64,000 nt of DNA from Porpolomopsis calyptriformis (GCA_951640195.1 OX621175.1:868001-932000), one strand, 5' to 3'. Counted from the stretch's first letter, positions 1 through 12,300 are shown. Notes: generated by a model from the letters alone, not told the origin. Translations and numbers: made by a program.

Positions 1-910
1 CACTTTCTGACCTTATGCTTGCCACCGCAAGCAAAACAGGAGAAGGAAGACCAGCAGAGGTCGGCGTTGGAAGGGATGCGCTGAAGGTAGTAATGAAACG
101 AATCACAATCGAGGAAGACAGGAGCGGTGCGGTGCACCACTCCAGACTGCTTGAAGAATCGGACGTAGTGGCCTTGGTGGGAGGGAGTCATGATGAATTG
201 ACAAAGATTGAACTGAAGCATAGGGATACAACCCCACACCTTTTATATGCTCAGACACAAAGGGAAGACCAAAAGGAGGTTCCTCAGTCAAAGAAGAGAA
301 ACCCGATATGCCGGACAAGAGATAGAAACAGCGGCGATCTCATGACTAGAAGAACAATAGGAACCAGTCATGAGACAGCACAGCCTGATACTACGGAAGG
401 CTATGCCCAATAGAGTTGAGTCATCAAAACAACACAGCCTTCCACAGTATGACTAAGAACAATGGCAAACCTTAAACCGGAGGCTGTGAACAATAGAAAA
501 TGGGGTGACTGCGGAAGCTGACTCCTAGTGACTCCTATTTTAGAAATACTATATAAACCCTGAGGGCGAAGCAGATCATCACTTCATCCTCCTGTGAGAT
601 TACTTGTAGTAGCACGAACGCAATCAGAATCATCAGACTTCTTTTCCACCAGAACAAGAAAAGAGAAACATAAACCCATAACTACTGAGCCAATCGTTCA
701 TGCCCATATTCCCTAAACTCTCAGCAGAGGCACGCAACGGATTTAACTCGCAGAACAACTTCTTTGTAGAAGTAAAACTTAACTCAGAAGGAATCATCAC
801 CCTTTACGAGGACATCCCCGTCAGGACTTTCTTCTACATCCTACTAGACTTATTAAGCTCCAAGGCCTGCCTTGTGATTGACAAAAAGACTTGCAACTAC
901 AGTTGTGACA
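1..910 (+). mobile_element. LTR-like unit D, left copy (5' part outside window)
   Basis: This segment is nearly identical to 24152-25060. Both copies end at exactly the same base (AGTTGTGACA) although their right flanks differ, so 910 is a true element terminus. The right copy starts TGTCA, ends TGACA and has a 5-bp TSD, which supports an LTR. About 800 bp of this copy should lie left of the window. It has a plus-strand TATA box and, on the minus strand, part of the zinc-knuckle-like ORF described at 23533-24390. The next base (911) lies in the middle of the reverse transcriptase of element A, so D probably inserted into A. Confidence 0.75.
550..557 (+). promoter_or_regulatory. TATA box of LTR D (left copy)
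   Basis: TATATAAA followed by a CT- and A-rich leader; the same box is at 24701-24708 in the other copy. It implies plus-strand transcription starting near 580. A short open frame beginning MPIFPKLSAEARNGF (700 onward) runs without a stop to the LTR end in both copies, so the element's first ORF may begin inside the LTR. Confidence 0.5.
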
Positions 911-3691
911 GGGTGGTGCTCTGATTGTTTTCATCCACAAAAAAGATGGCTCATTACGATTATGTGTGGACTATCGAGGCATCAATAAAATCACCAAGAA
1001 AGATCGTTACCTACTTCTGCTCATCTCCAATCTCCTAGACCATGCCAGCAAAGGTCGTATCTACACCAAAATTGATCTATGAATTGGATACTTCAATGTA
1101 CAGATCGCAGAAGGGGATGAATGGAAAACCACTTTCCATACCAGGTATGGTGCTTTCGAATTCTTGGTTATGCCCTTAGGTCTATGTAATGCCCCATCAA
1201 CATTTCAACATTTCATGAATGAAATCTTCTCCGACCTCTCCAATGTCTCCGTTGTAGTATATCTTGATGACATCCTTGTCTACTCAGATAACATTGAGGA
1301 TTACCAGAGGCATCTCCGCGAGGTACTCCGAAGACTCCGACTTAACAGTCTTTTCAGAAAATTGGAGAAATGTTTCTTCCATCAAGATACAATTGAATAC
1401 CTTGGATTTATCCTTTCCCCTGGTGGAATTACCATGGATCCTGCCAAAGTTCAAATTATCTTGGATTGGCCAGAACCACCGAAAATCAAGGATGTCCAGT
1501 TGTTCTTAGGTTTTGGAAATTTCTATAGGCATTTTATCAACAACTACTCAGGATTGGTATGTCCACTTACACGACTGACCCGGAAAAACATTCCATGGAA
1601 TTTCAATACTCAATGCAAATTCACATTTGAATCCCTGAAGCAGGCCTTCACTTCCACTCCAGTTCTTGTCAATTTCACTCTGGGATCATATCTGGTAGTA
1701 GAAACAGATGCCTCCGATTACGCCATAGCAGGCATTCTATCAACTTATGTGGATGATGAATTATTACATCCCATTGCATTCTACTCTTGGACTTTAACTC
1801 CACTGGAGTTGAACTACGATATCCATAACAAGGAACTATTAGCCATTCACGATAGTTTTCGCAACTGGCATTATTACCTTGAAGGCTCTTCTGACCCAAT
1901 CGACATTATCACTGATCACAAGAATTTGGTATACTTTTCTATGACCAAACTCCTGTCATGGCATCAGGCTCATTGGTCTGAGTTTCTATCAAGCTTTAAT
2001 CTTGTCATTCGTTTTCACCCTAGAAAACTCGGAGCAAAACTGGACTTCTTAATGCGTCGATATGACATCAATCCTAAAGAGGGAGATAGCAACTACACCA
2101 GTATAAATCCTCAGAATCTCTGACCAGTTTTTACCTCAGAGTAACTGGCTTCATCCCTACGAGCTTTATCCTTATTGGATCAAGTGTTAAAGGCTGCATT
2201 CATTATGGATGTAGACTCTCTCCACTCGAGAATTTGGAATTCACTTCGTGATGATCCAGTGGCTATGGAGCATCTGAAGGTTGCAGAGTCCAACTCTGAT
2301 GCCAACTCTGATCTCCAATGGACTATCAACACTTCCAGTTTCCTTCGTCATAATGGTCATATCTATGTGCCTGATGTAGATGACTTACAACTTCAAATTT
2401 TACATATGAAACATGATCATCCAATTGCTGGTCATTTTGGTCAAAACAAAATGCTTAAATTGATTCAACAAGAATACACATGGCTGGAACTCCGGACCTT
2501 CATAAAGGATTACTGTAACTCCTGTACTATGTGCGCTAGGTCCAAAGTCCCTCACCATTGACCTTATGGATTGCTCAAGCAACTCCCGATTCTGGAGAAG
2601 CCTTGGAATCCCATCTCCATGGATTTCATCGAGCAACTCCCTAACTCCAATGGATTCTCTGCTATTCTTGTCATTGTTGATCGATTCTCCAAACAAGCTA
2701 TTTTCATACCAACCTTTGACACCATCACTGCTCCTCAACTCACTCAACTTTTCCTTGTCCATGTATTCTCCAAACATGGAGTTCCTTCACATGTTACCTG
2801 TGACTGAGGCTCAGAATTCGTTTCCCACTTTTTTCAGTCATTGGGTAAAGTCCTTGACATGCGTCTCCATTTTACCTCCAGATATCATCCAGAAGGTGAC
2901 AGACAAACCGAACAAGTCAATCAAACTTTGGAGCAATACCTACAGATGTATTGTAACTATCAACAGGATAACTGGTCCCATCTCCTGGCTATTGTGGAAT
3001 TTGCATATAACAATGCTCCAAATGCTACTACTGGGATATCCCCTTTTTTCACTAACAAGGGTTATCATCCAAATATTTCAGTACACCCTGAGCGTGATCT
3101 TACTTCCGTTCGAGCCAGGGAACTAGCTGTTGATTTGGATGAACTCCACTCTGAACTCTGAAATCCCATCTCCAAAGCTCAAAAGTGTTATCAGCACTAT
3201 GCTGACTTAAAGTGCATTCCAGCCCCTGATTTCGAAATAGGAACTAAAGCCTTTGTAAAGGCCAAGTTTTTCCGAACTACCAGACCCTCCAAAAAACTCT
3301 CGGAGAAGAACTTAGGTCCTTTCGAGGTCATTGCCTGAGTTGGAACCCATTCCTATACTCTTCATTTACCTAGTTCCATGAAAGCTATCCATCCTGTCTT
3401 TCATGTATCATAGTTGGAACCAGCCTCACCAAATACGATTCCAAACTGAGTACAACCTCTGCCTCCTCCGGTAATCATAGATGGAGAACTGGAATTTGAG
3501 ATCTCCGAAATCCTAGACTTGAAAATTGATAATAGGTGTCGCTTATGCAAATTATTGTATTTGGTTTGTTGGGAAGGCTATGAAGGTACCAATGAAGAAA
3601 CCTCATAGATCCTCACTACTGAGCTAGGACATGCTTCAGAACTCATCTTGGAGTTCCACTCTACTTATCTGGAGAAACCCGGACCTGACTA
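911..3691 (+). pseudogene. Gypsy A pol remnant: RT, RNase H, integrase, chromodomain
   Basis: The longest open part (1164-2123) has the RT core with intact YLDD (near 1260), the connection FLGFGNFYRHFI, and RNase H (VVETDASDYA, ITDHKNLVYF). The H-H-C-C integrase zinc region is at 2400-2545 (HPIAGHFG, CNSCTMC). The integrase core follows (MDFIEQLPNSNGF, RYHPEGDRQTEQ), and a chromodomain is near 3480-3690 (ILDLKIDNR, LVCWEGYEGTNEE). Stop codons at 1078-1080, 2121-2123, 2559-2561, 2805-2807 and several after 3159 break the frame. Unlike B, A keeps the frame through the integrase C-terminus near 3270. It is not expected to give an active polyprotein. Confidence 0.9.
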
Positions 3692-3742
3692 TTGATTTCT
3701 TTTGCTTGTAATTATTCTTTCTTCAATTCAAAAAATCATTAT

Positions 3743-4508
3743 CTATTCCAAAGGGACTAATTCTACATCCCTTATGGGCATTTCCTCCTCCTCCTCCTCC
3801 TCCTCCGAACTTTCTCCACTTTCTCCACTATCCTTGTAATCCCCATCCAGCAACTCCTCAGTCCTCTCCATGGACTCCCTCATTCTCTTCATCTCCATCC
3901 TCATCTTCCTCATCTCCCCCTGAACTCCTTGCAACTCCTCCCTCAAATTCACCATCTCCGCCAACTCCACATTTCCCTGTCGCCTTTTTCCTCCATGCTC
4001 CAGTTCCTCCGTGCCACTCTGGGTGTATTTTCTCTTCACAGGTTCTTCCCCAACCCAACACTTCCCCTTCACCTGTTGGCAGGTGGTGCAACTCTGGGCC
4101 TTCCCTTGTCCAGTCGGCCACATGCATTCCTCTGCACTCCCTTTCCTGAGGCAAGGCTCACATGGAGCCCTCCTAAATGAACTCCAGTCAACTCTGGAAT
4201 AAAGCGGATAAAAGAAAAAATACTTACAGCCTTCTGATCAAGGCCTCTTACCCTGATCTCTCCTCTACTGCCATCTCCACTTGCTCTGCTGTTCGAGCTG
4301 CCTTCTTTGCCTTCCTTGCTGCCTCCTTTTTTGCAGCTTTAGCAGCCTTTTTGGCTGCCCGTCACTCCTCTGCCAACTGATGCTCTTCCTCCACCCTCCG
4401 GGCCTCCTCCGCTTGTTTCTCTGCTTCCTCGTGTTCTCGTCATGCTTCATTTTTGAGCTGAACTTGCAGCTGTGCGAGTTGGGCTTGGATTTCATCGCGA
4501 GTGGGCAT
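3743..4508 (-). pseudogene. Antisense six-cysteine coiled-coil ORF of element A
   Basis: This is the minus-strand counterpart of the B gene at 20279-21052. Exon 1 (4508-4228) begins MPTRDEIQAQLAQLQ and is Ala/Lys/Glu-rich coiled coil with in-frame stops. A GTAAGT...TTTAG intron (4173-4227) leads to exon 2 (4172-3743), which is open. Exon 2 carries a cysteine-paired motif (CEPC, EEC, SCTTC, KGKC) followed by a long heptad-rich helix (REELQGVQGEMRKM) and an acidic Glu-run tail. The cysteine spacing suggests zinc binding, but I cannot assign it to a known zinc-cluster family. It lies between pol and the 3' LTR, opposite to the element's own transcription. Confidence 0.6.
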
Positions 4509-4677
4509 TGTTAATGAAGAAGAGTGGTCCACTGGACCTTATTATATATGTTCTGATTTCAAACTCCGATGATTCTCCGAAATCCGCCACATTCTGAAAC
4601 TCCAATTTCTTGGTTATTACCAAATATGGTCAAGTCCAATATGCGGTCTCGAGGGCTCGCCCTTAAGAGGGAAATAC

Positions 4678-4912
4678 TGTTACATCCCAGCTCTGATGAA
4701 CTCCGATAACTCCAACAACTCCGAACACTCTGTACTTTTCACATGTTTCCTACTTATGACATCCTCTGTTGTCACTATGTCTCAGATATAATTATCTAGC
4801 AGGTATATAAGTACTGCATTTTTTCCTGTATCTGTAGACAGAATATTGACTAAGTCCCATCGTTTATCCAACTCTGATCTCTGAATTCTGCTCCAAAACT
4901 TCAGACCTAACA
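4678..4912 (+). repeat. 3' LTR of element A
   Basis: 235 bp, starting TGTTACATCC and ending CCTAACA, preceded by a purine-rich tract (AAGAGGGAAA) typical of a plus-strand primer. It is homologous to the two B LTRs but lacks about 20 bp of the ACTCCGATGA-type minirepeat near the 5' end. It contains the TATA box TATATAAG and the predicted RNA start AGACAGAATAT. Confidence 0.88.
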
Positions 4913-6143
4913 CATCACAGATGACCCATATAGGTTCATCTTTCTTGTGATATATCAGCACTAGTATAGGTATCAAGCAGCATATCTGCTTTATTGTTTC
5001 AAAGCATTTATCATGGATTGGTCTCCATGTGAACGGTTGCCCATTTGCCATCATGGCTGCTAATGGCCCTGTATAACTTGAGATATCTGGCAGGAAATGT
5101 GCCAGATATTGTATGAGTCCTATAAATTTCTGGACATCGTTGTAATTGCGCAGTTGTCACCAATTGCATATTCTCGCCATTTTATTGGCATCTGCGTGTA
5201 GCCCTTTGTCATCTATCTTATGACCTAGACAGTCAATTACATTGGCATACAGTTCACACTTCTCCTCTTGGAGGTAGAACTTGTATTCTCATAGTTTACC
5301 AAACACGAGACCCAAGTGTTTTTCATGCTCCGAGATGGAAGCACTATATACAAATAGATTGTTGAGATAGGCATGCATGAATATGCCAATAAAATCTTGA
5401 AAGATCATTGTTATTACCCACTGGAATGTAGTGGGTGTGTTGCAGTCTCCTATCTGCATTGTATGGCTCACGTAGGTGCCATATATAGTTGCAAACGTGC
5501 TTTTATGCATGTCTTCAGGTACTGTCTGTACCTGCTTATAAGCATCTGATAGGTCGATTTTTGACCTTATTGTTCCGCCAGCCACATCATATCTGATCTG
5601 GTCTTGGTCTGGAAAGGGTGTAACGTCCTTCAAAGTATTGTCATTGCATTTGCGACAATCAATTGGCATCCGTAGAGTGCCATTCTTTTTTGGAATGCAC
5701 AGCATCAGAGCTGCTTGATCAGTTTGCACCAATTCCCACCATCCGGCGCGCATATACTGCGCGATCTTCGCCATAAGCTGAGGCTTTAGCGAGTCTAGAC
5801 ATCTCGGAAGGTAGTAATTGTACTTCTTATCTTTGTCGATAAGGGGTATGTGGTGATTGACATCACATACCAGAGGCAATTCCTTGGGTACTCCATGCAT
5901 AATATCTTGGCATGCTTCGATCCATTTAGCTTGAAGGTGAGGTCTGTCCTCATGTGTTAGGGACATTTCGGTCCTTTCATTCGGTTGAACAATTTGAGCT
6001 ACGCTTAGCAGCATCTTTTCATTAGACCCGGTAGGGGTACTCTCTTTTATTTTGTTTGTGTTCACATCTAAACACCTTTTTCTTGAAAACTCCTTGACAA
6101 ACTCTTTTGGTTTGTCGGTTTCTATGACGTCCTGTTCGGACAT
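4913..6143 (-). pseudogene. Element C reverse transcriptase (5' of RNase H)
   Basis: Minus-strand RT. The upper open part (6143-5289) has IPKKNGTLRMPIDCRKCN, the palm motif SKIDLSDAYKQV and TFQWVITMIF. The catalytic box reads YLNN instead of YLDD: both Asp codons (5358-5363 on the plus strand) became Asn. A stop at about 5288 precedes the thumb and connection region (CELYANVIDCLGHKIDDKG), which runs on to the start of RNase H (WVICD) where element A cuts in. The two Asp to Asn changes alone would abolish polymerase activity. Confidence 0.88.
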
Positions 6144-6203
6144 CTTTCCTGCAGAACCTTTCGGTTCTGCGTCTGCTAGTCATTCAGCAGACCTTTGTTC
6201 AGT

Positions 6204-6866
6204 TCATCGCAGCGATTGGCTGCACACAATTTCATCATTTTCCTCCCCTTCAGTTAGAGTGGGAGCAGCTACCCTGTAGACCATTATCTGGTTCACGCTA
6301 GGCTCTAGCATAATTTCGAATTCATGCATGAAACCAATGCCAATTATAGCATTGAATCTGTCGATATTTACAATATCGAAGTAGTATTTCTTTGCGATAC
6401 TTTCATATCGCATGGGACAGTAAGTACCATAGTTAATCCACAATCTACTACTGCGGCATCCTAGTTGGATTGGAACAGGGTCCTTCAACTGATATATTTT
6501 CAAATTTGTGACTCTTGCAAATTCTGGGCTAATGGCATCAGAGGTGCTGCCTGTATCGAACATTACAATAGCTATAAGGCCATTTAATTCCATGCGAGCC
6601 ACTAAAGGCCTTACTTTCATGCTCAGCTTCACTGGGTGGTCCTGCTGTCTGCTGGACTTATGAACCCATGATTTGGGTTGAGTGTCCTTTTTGAATACTT
6701 GTTTGTTGTTTATAGACACTATAAATTCACGAGTAGGGTTACTCATTTCTCTGATTGAACGTATCTGTTCATTGACGATGTTATTGTCATCTTCCTCTTG
6801 TGAGTACTCCTCATACTCATCATATTCTTGGAGGTGATACTCTTCACCTTGTGATGTATACTGCAA
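6204..6866 (-). pseudogene. Element C aspartic protease region
   Basis: Open frame of about 220 residues with the retropepsin-like active site IVMFDTGSTSDAI near the middle, preceded by an acidic linker rich in Glu/Tyr/Asp. It lies between the zinc-knuckle end of gag (6867-7082) and RT (6143 downward), the expected Gypsy order. A stop separates it from each neighbour. The DTG triad is intact in this copy, unlike the RT active site. Confidence 0.8.
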
Positions 6867-7777
6867 TCATTGTAAAGGATCATCCTCTTCTTCCTCAACT
6901 ACGATTCTGTAGTTGTTTTGAGGCTCGTCTGCCTCTTGGTCATTCTCGTCAATAGCATCTTCTGCTACCATTTTGAATGCCTCCTCCCCCTCTTGGATAG
7001 CTGCCATTTGGGGCTTCCCAAAATTGGGACATTTCAGATCAGTCACATAGTAGCCAAATTTGCCACATGTGTAGCATTTCACACTAGACGATCCTGTCTG
7101 GTTCCTATTATGTGCTGGCGCCTGCAGCGTCAGTTTACTTCCAGAACCACTAGGTCTATTTGGTGGTGGTCTGTAAGGCTGACAGTTTTCAGTTGGTCTA
7201 TATGGTCAGTATAGACCTTGTTTGTTAGCATACTTATTGTACGCTGGCTTCGAATACAATGGTATCTCTTTATTCATTGTCTGATTTGTAGGTGGCCGCA
7301 TATTTGTGGTTGCTTTTGGCTGACTGGTTACTCCAGATGTCGCCTTGCATCGCTCATCATAGCAATGCTTTATATGAATGCTCTCTTCGACACATCGAGC
7401 AACTTTGAGGATCATCTCAAGTGACAAGGTTTTGGTAGTAATACCTTTCTGGACAACTGCATTGGTTATCCTTGCAGGTAGACCCAATAATAATTGGGTT
7501 TTAAATGTATACGAGTCAGGCTCGTGTATCATACATCCTGCGTACCTCTCGAGGTTGTAGAAAAATCCTAAGACACCACCTTCCGTGGTGTACTTTCTTG
7601 AATAGAATTTCATCGTAGCATCCTGTATGGATGCTTCATGAATGAACCAGTTGTACAGTCTGGTTATGACCTCTTTAAATGTCCATCGGCGTTTCTGCCT
7701 AGACATGCTGTCGACATTGTCATTAAACCACTGTCTTGCTTTGTCCACAAGATAAATAGCCATTAAAGCGATACACT
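6867..7777 (-). pseudogene. Element C gag, C-terminal half with zinc knuckle
   Basis: The upper part (7763-7206) is a Gypsy-type gag core (WFNDNVDSM, MKFYSRKYTTEGGV, LLLGLPARITNAVVQKG). It is followed by a basic/Pro-rich linker and a CCHC-like knuckle (CYTCGKFGYY...KC, 7082-7030). A single stop (about 7205) interrupts the linker. The N-terminal half is at 21483-23143; the two parts join in frame across element B. Confidence 0.85.
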
Positions 7778-7782
7778 CTGGC
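7778..7782. repeat. Target-site duplication CTGGC, left of B
   Basis: The five bases CTGGC immediately precede the TGTTACATCC start of the B 5' LTR and recur at 21478-21482 immediately after its 3' LTR, showing that B integrated as a unit. Collapsing the pair restores the gag frame of host element C. Confidence 0.95.
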
Positions 7783-8038
7783 TGTTACATCCCAGTTTTG
7801 ATGAACTCCGATGAATTCCGATGAACTCTGATAATTCCAACAACTCCGAACACTCTATACTTTTCACATGTTTCTTACTTATGACGTCCTCTGTCGTCAC
7901 TATGTCTCAGATATAATTATCTAGCAGGTATATAAGTACTGCATTTTTTCCCTGTATCTGTAGACAGAATATCAACTAAGTCCCATCATTTATCCAACTC
8001 CGATCTCCGAAATCAATTCCAAAACTTCGGACCTAACA
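7783..8038 (+). repeat. 5' LTR of element B
   Basis: 256 bp, TGTTACATCC...CCTAACA, with a minirepeat of ACTCCGATGA-like units near the start, a TATA box at 7929-7936 and the predicted transcript start at 7962. The 3' LTR (21222-21477) is the same length; the main terminal difference is TG to TA at its first dinucleotide. Confidence 0.93.
7929..7936 (+). promoter_or_regulatory. TATA box of element B LTR
   Basis: TATATAAG, 33 bp upstream of AGACAGAATAT (7962-7972), the sequence complementary to the primer-binding site. The spacing is that expected between a TATA box and a start site, and it is conserved in the A and B 3' LTR copies. Confidence 0.75.
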
Positions 8039-8040
8039 GT

Positions 8041-8051
8041 ATATTCTGTCT
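8041..8051 (+). promoter_or_regulatory. Self-priming primer-binding site of element B
   Basis: ATATTCTGTCT, two bases after the LTR end, is the exact reverse complement of AGACAGAATAT at 7962-7972 inside the LTR. In Tf1/sushi-type chromoviruses the first 11 nt of the RNA fold back onto such a site and serve as primer instead of a tRNA. The 11-nt match and the TATA-derived start site agree here. Confidence 0.8.
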
Positions 8052-8070
8052 CTAGCTCAGGTTTTTATTC

Positions 8071-9300
8071 ATGATAACACAACGTACTCTTGAACATTTT
8101 ATGGGATTTTCAACTAGAAGTCAATTATCTCTGACCAACTCTGAAACAAGTCCTGTGTCTCCAACTACATGTATATCTGAAAGGCTTCCCACTGCTTTTC
8201 ATGATTGAGAAAACCCGTTACGACCTGTAACTCCGCGGACTACTCAAGGTCAAACATCAACTTTGGTTGAAGAAACACCTCAAGTCCAGCCAGCTCAGGA
8301 AGCTCCGGAACAGGAGACAGCTGAAGAGAGATTGATCATGGCTTTTCAAAATATCGCCACCATCACTCAAGCTTCTTCTGGAGCTAAACCTGCAAAATCC
8401 AAAGTCCGAGAGCCTGATCCTTTTGACAGCTCTGATCTGATGAAACTCCGACCTTTCCTGGTTCAACTTCAATTGAATTTCAAGGATAGGCCTTCTGCGT
8501 TTACTTCCGATGAAGCTAAGGTCAATTATGCTATGTTGTTTCTGAAGGGAATGGCATTATCTTTATTCGAACCTTACCTTTTGGAGACTATTCCTAACCC
8601 TCCATTGTTCCTCTCAGACTTCTCAGAGTTCTGCTCCAAGTTACAGGACCAATTTGGACCTTTGGATCCAATAGGAACTGCCAAAGCGGAATTGGAATCT
8701 TTGAAGATGTTCGATAATCAACGGATCGCCAAATATATTGTGCACTTCAACAGGCTAGCGGTTCAAGTCCAATGGGACGTCGGAGCACTGCGGCATATCT
8801 TTTACCGTGGTCTTCCAGATCGAATCAAGGATCAAATGTCTCAAGTTGGAAAACCAGCCACATTGGTAGCTATGAAGGAGTTAGCTCAAACGATTGATGC
8901 TAGGTATTGGGAACATAAAGGAGAGCTTAAGCGGGACTCCAGTCGTGCTCCTGCACCTCCAACGAATGCTCCTAAACCGCCTTCAACTCCAACACCTTCT
9001 ACTTTCAAGAAAACTCCTATGAAATCAACTCCGACTACCTCAACTCTGAAGCGTCCTGACCTCTCCGATAAGCTCGGAAAAGACGGAAAGCTTACTCTGG
9101 CCAAACGAAAACGTCATTTGGATAATAAATTGTGTATGTTTTGTAGATCCCCACCAGGTCATATGGCAAAGGAATGTCCAAAGTCAGGTTCCTCTGCTTC
9201 AAAGAAGGCTTCTGGATGTGCCACTACTGTCGCTGATCCACCCACTCAGGAATCCCCTACTCCTATTCCGAGTGCCCCTCTGGCCACTCCAGAAAAATAG
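8071..9300 (+). pseudogene. Element B gag
   Basis: The likely original start is the ATG at 8071 (20 bp after the PBS). The frame is broken once by TGA at 8206-8208 and is then open to TAG at 9298-9300. The protein has the Ty3-type gag helical core (FLKGMALSLFEPYL, LRHIFYRGLPDRIKDQM), a long Pro/Thr/Ser-rich linker and a knuckle CMFC-RSPPG-H-MAKE-C with five residues between the second Cys and His instead of the usual four. Pol lies in the -1 frame immediately after it. Confidence 0.88.
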
Positions 9301-12300
9301 GAGGCAGTCTGCATGAGATGCGGAATGTGGACTGTGTTGAAACTGTTCCTGCATCTTCTATTGTAAAGCTCAATGCTTCCGTTCCTTGCTCTGATTCCTT
9401 TTTGATCACTTTATTTATTGATTCATTATCTATTCCGACTCTTATCGATTCAGGATCCACGCATTGTTTCTTGGACTGTGACTTTGTCCATCGAAACAAA
9501 CTCAAAACATCTCCGCTTCCTCCGAAGCAACTCCGATTATTTAATGGATCTCAAGGGAGAACCATTGATGTGGGAGTTATCCTCCCTGTCTGATTTCCAT
9601 CTGGAGAAACTCTAGATATTGAGTTTTTGGTCACTCCATTGGATGCATCATGTTCTGCTGTTCTTGGATTCAACTGGCTTACCCACTACAATCCATTGAT
9701 TGACTGGGTTACAAGCAGTATTTCATTTGGGACACCAAAACTGATGTATTCGTCTTCGTCGTTGACACCTATGCCCTCTGAGGCAACTCCGCTTGACCCT
9801 CCAGCTCCGACTTCAACTCCAACTCTGACTTCACTTCCTCCTGTGTCTATTATTTCAGCAGCCGCCTTTGTACATGCTAGCAAGCAAGAAGGATCTCAGT
9901 CCTTTGTTCTTCAAGCTGCTGATATTTCAAAAGCGTGTTCTGTTGACATCTCCAATGTTACTCCGGACCCTACGTTTTACGCGAAAGTTCCTCCGGAATA
10001 TCATGACTATGCTGATGTTTTCAGTGAAGGAAAATCTAAATGTCTTCCTCCTCATCGTTATAGCGATCACCATATTGATCTAGAGGAGGGTACGACACCT
10101 CCACTGGGATGCATCTATTCTCTTTCTGTTGCGGAACAAGAAGCCCTTCATATATTCTTGGATGAGCACCTTAGAAAAGGTTGGATATGTTCCTCCGGAT
10201 CTCCAGGTGGTGCTCCGATCGTTTTCATCTACAAGAAAGATGGCTCCTTACATTTATGCGTGGACTATTGAGGCATCAATAAAATTACCAAGAAAGATCG
10301 TTACCCACTTCCGCTCATCTCCAATCTCCTGGACCGTGCCAGCAAAGGTCGTATCTACACCAAAATCAATTTGCGAATTGGATACTTCAATGTATGAATC
10401 GCAGAAGGGGATGAATGGAAAACCACTTTCCATACCAGGTATAGTGCTTTTGAATTCTTGGTTATGCCCTTAGGTCTATGCAATGCCCCATCAACATTTC
10501 AATGTTTCATGAACGAGATTTTCTCCGACCTCTCTGATATCTCCGTTGTAGTATATCTTGACAATATCCTTATCTACTTGGATAATGTTGCGGATCACCG
10601 GAGACATGTCCGCGAGGTACTCCGAAGACTCCGACTTAACAGTCTTTTCGGAAAACTGGAGAAATGTTTCTTCCATCAAGATACGATTGAATACCTTGGA
10701 TTTATCCTTTCCCCTGGTGGAATTACCATGGACCCTGCCAAAGTTCAAATTATCCTAGATTGGCCAGAACCACAAAAAATCAAGGATGTCCAGTCATTCT
10801 TAGGTTTTGGAAATTTCTATAGGCATTTTATCAACAACTACTCGGGATTGGTATCTCCACTTTCACGACTGACCCGGAAAAACGTTCCATGGAATTTCGA
10901 TACTCAATGCAAATTTGCATTTGAATCTCTGAAGCAGGCCTTCACTTCCGCTCCTGTTCTTGTCAATTTCGCTCTGGGATCACATCTGGTAGTAGAAACA
11001 GATGCCTCTGATTACGCCATAGCAGGCATCTTATCAACTTACACTGAAGATGGATCATTACATCCCATCGCGTTCTACTCTCGGACTTTAACTCTGCTGG
11101 AGTTGAACCATGATATCCATGACAAGGAGCTATTAGCCATTCACAATAGTTTTCGCAACTGGCATCATTACCTTGAAGGCTCTTCTGACCCAGTCGACGT
11201 TGTCACTGATCACAAGAATTTGGTATACTTTTCTATGACCAAACTCCTGTCACGGCATCAGGCTCGTTGGTCTGAATTTTTGTCGGGGTTTAATCTGGTC
11301 ATTCGTTTTCGCCCTGGAAAACTCGGAGCAAAACCAGACTTCTTAACTCGTCGATATGACATAAATCCTAAAGAGGGAGATAGCGACTACCCCAGTATCA
11401 ATCCTCAGAACCTCCGACCGGTTTTTACCTCAGAGCAACTGGCTTCGTCCCTACGAGCTTTATCCTTATTGGATCCAGTGTTAAAGGCTGCATTCATTAT
11501 GGATGTAGACTCCCTCCACTCGAAAATTCGGAATTCACTTCGTGATGATCCAGTGGCTATGGAGCACCTAAAGGTTGCAGAGTCCAACTCCGAGGCCAAC
11601 TCTGATGCCAACTCTGATCTCTGATGGACTATCGACACCTCTGGTTTCCTTCGTCATGATAGTCATATCTATGTGCCTGATGTAGATGACTTACAACTTC
11701 AAATTTTGCGTATGAAACATGATCATCCAATTGCTGGTCATTTCGGTCAAAAAAAAACGCTTGAATTGATCCGACGAGAATACACTTGGCTGGAACTCTG
11801 GACCTTTGTAAAGGACTAGTGTAACTCCTGTACTATGTGCGCTAGGTCTAAAGTCCCTTGCCATCGGCCTTATGGTTTGCTCAAGCAACTCCCGATTCTG
11901 GAGAAGCCTTGGAATTCCATCTCCATGGATTTCATCAAGCAACTCCCTAACTCCGATGAATTCTCCACTATTCTTGTCATTGTTGATCGATTCTCCAAAC
12001 AAGCTATTTTCATACCAACCTTCGACACCATCACTGCTCCTCAGCTTGCTCAACTTTTCCTCATCCATGTATTCTCCAAACATGGAGTTCCCTCACATGT
12101 CACCTGTGACTGAGGTTCAGAATTCATCTCCCGCTTTTTCCGGTCATTGGGTAAAGTCCTTGACATGCATCTCCATTTTACCTCCGGGTACCATCCCGAA
12201 GGTGACAGACAAACTGAATGAGTTAATCAAACCTTGGAGCAATATCTACAGATGTATTGTAACTATCAACAGGACAACTGGTCCCATCTCCTGGCTATTG

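Larger units (their letters stand above)
911..4912 (+). mobile_element. Ty3/Gypsy chromoviral element A (3' part)
   Basis: This is a sister copy of element B and aligns with 10208-13000 plus 20232-21477. In order it contains the end of reverse transcriptase, RNase H, integrase, chromodomain, an antisense six-cysteine ORF and a 3' LTR. The 5' LTR, gag and protease are missing from the window, probably because LTR D (ending at 910) inserted into the RT and the rest lies to the left. To the right, A abuts minus-strand element C at 4913, in C's RNase H region, so A inserted into C. The five bases after the LTR are CATCA, which predicts the TSD at A's unseen 5' end. Confidence 0.85.
4913..7782 (-). 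mobile_element. Minus-strand Gypsy element C, left segment
   Basis: The pol-side half of a minus-strand LTR retrotransposon. It is cut on the left by A (4912) and on the right by B (7783). Its continuation is 21483-23301. Removing B plus one copy of the CTGGC target duplication rejoins the gag frame without loss (...GPNAEP / ECIALMA...). RNase H beyond the first residues, integrase and the 3' LTR are not visible and should lie left of A, outside the window. Confidence 0.88.
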
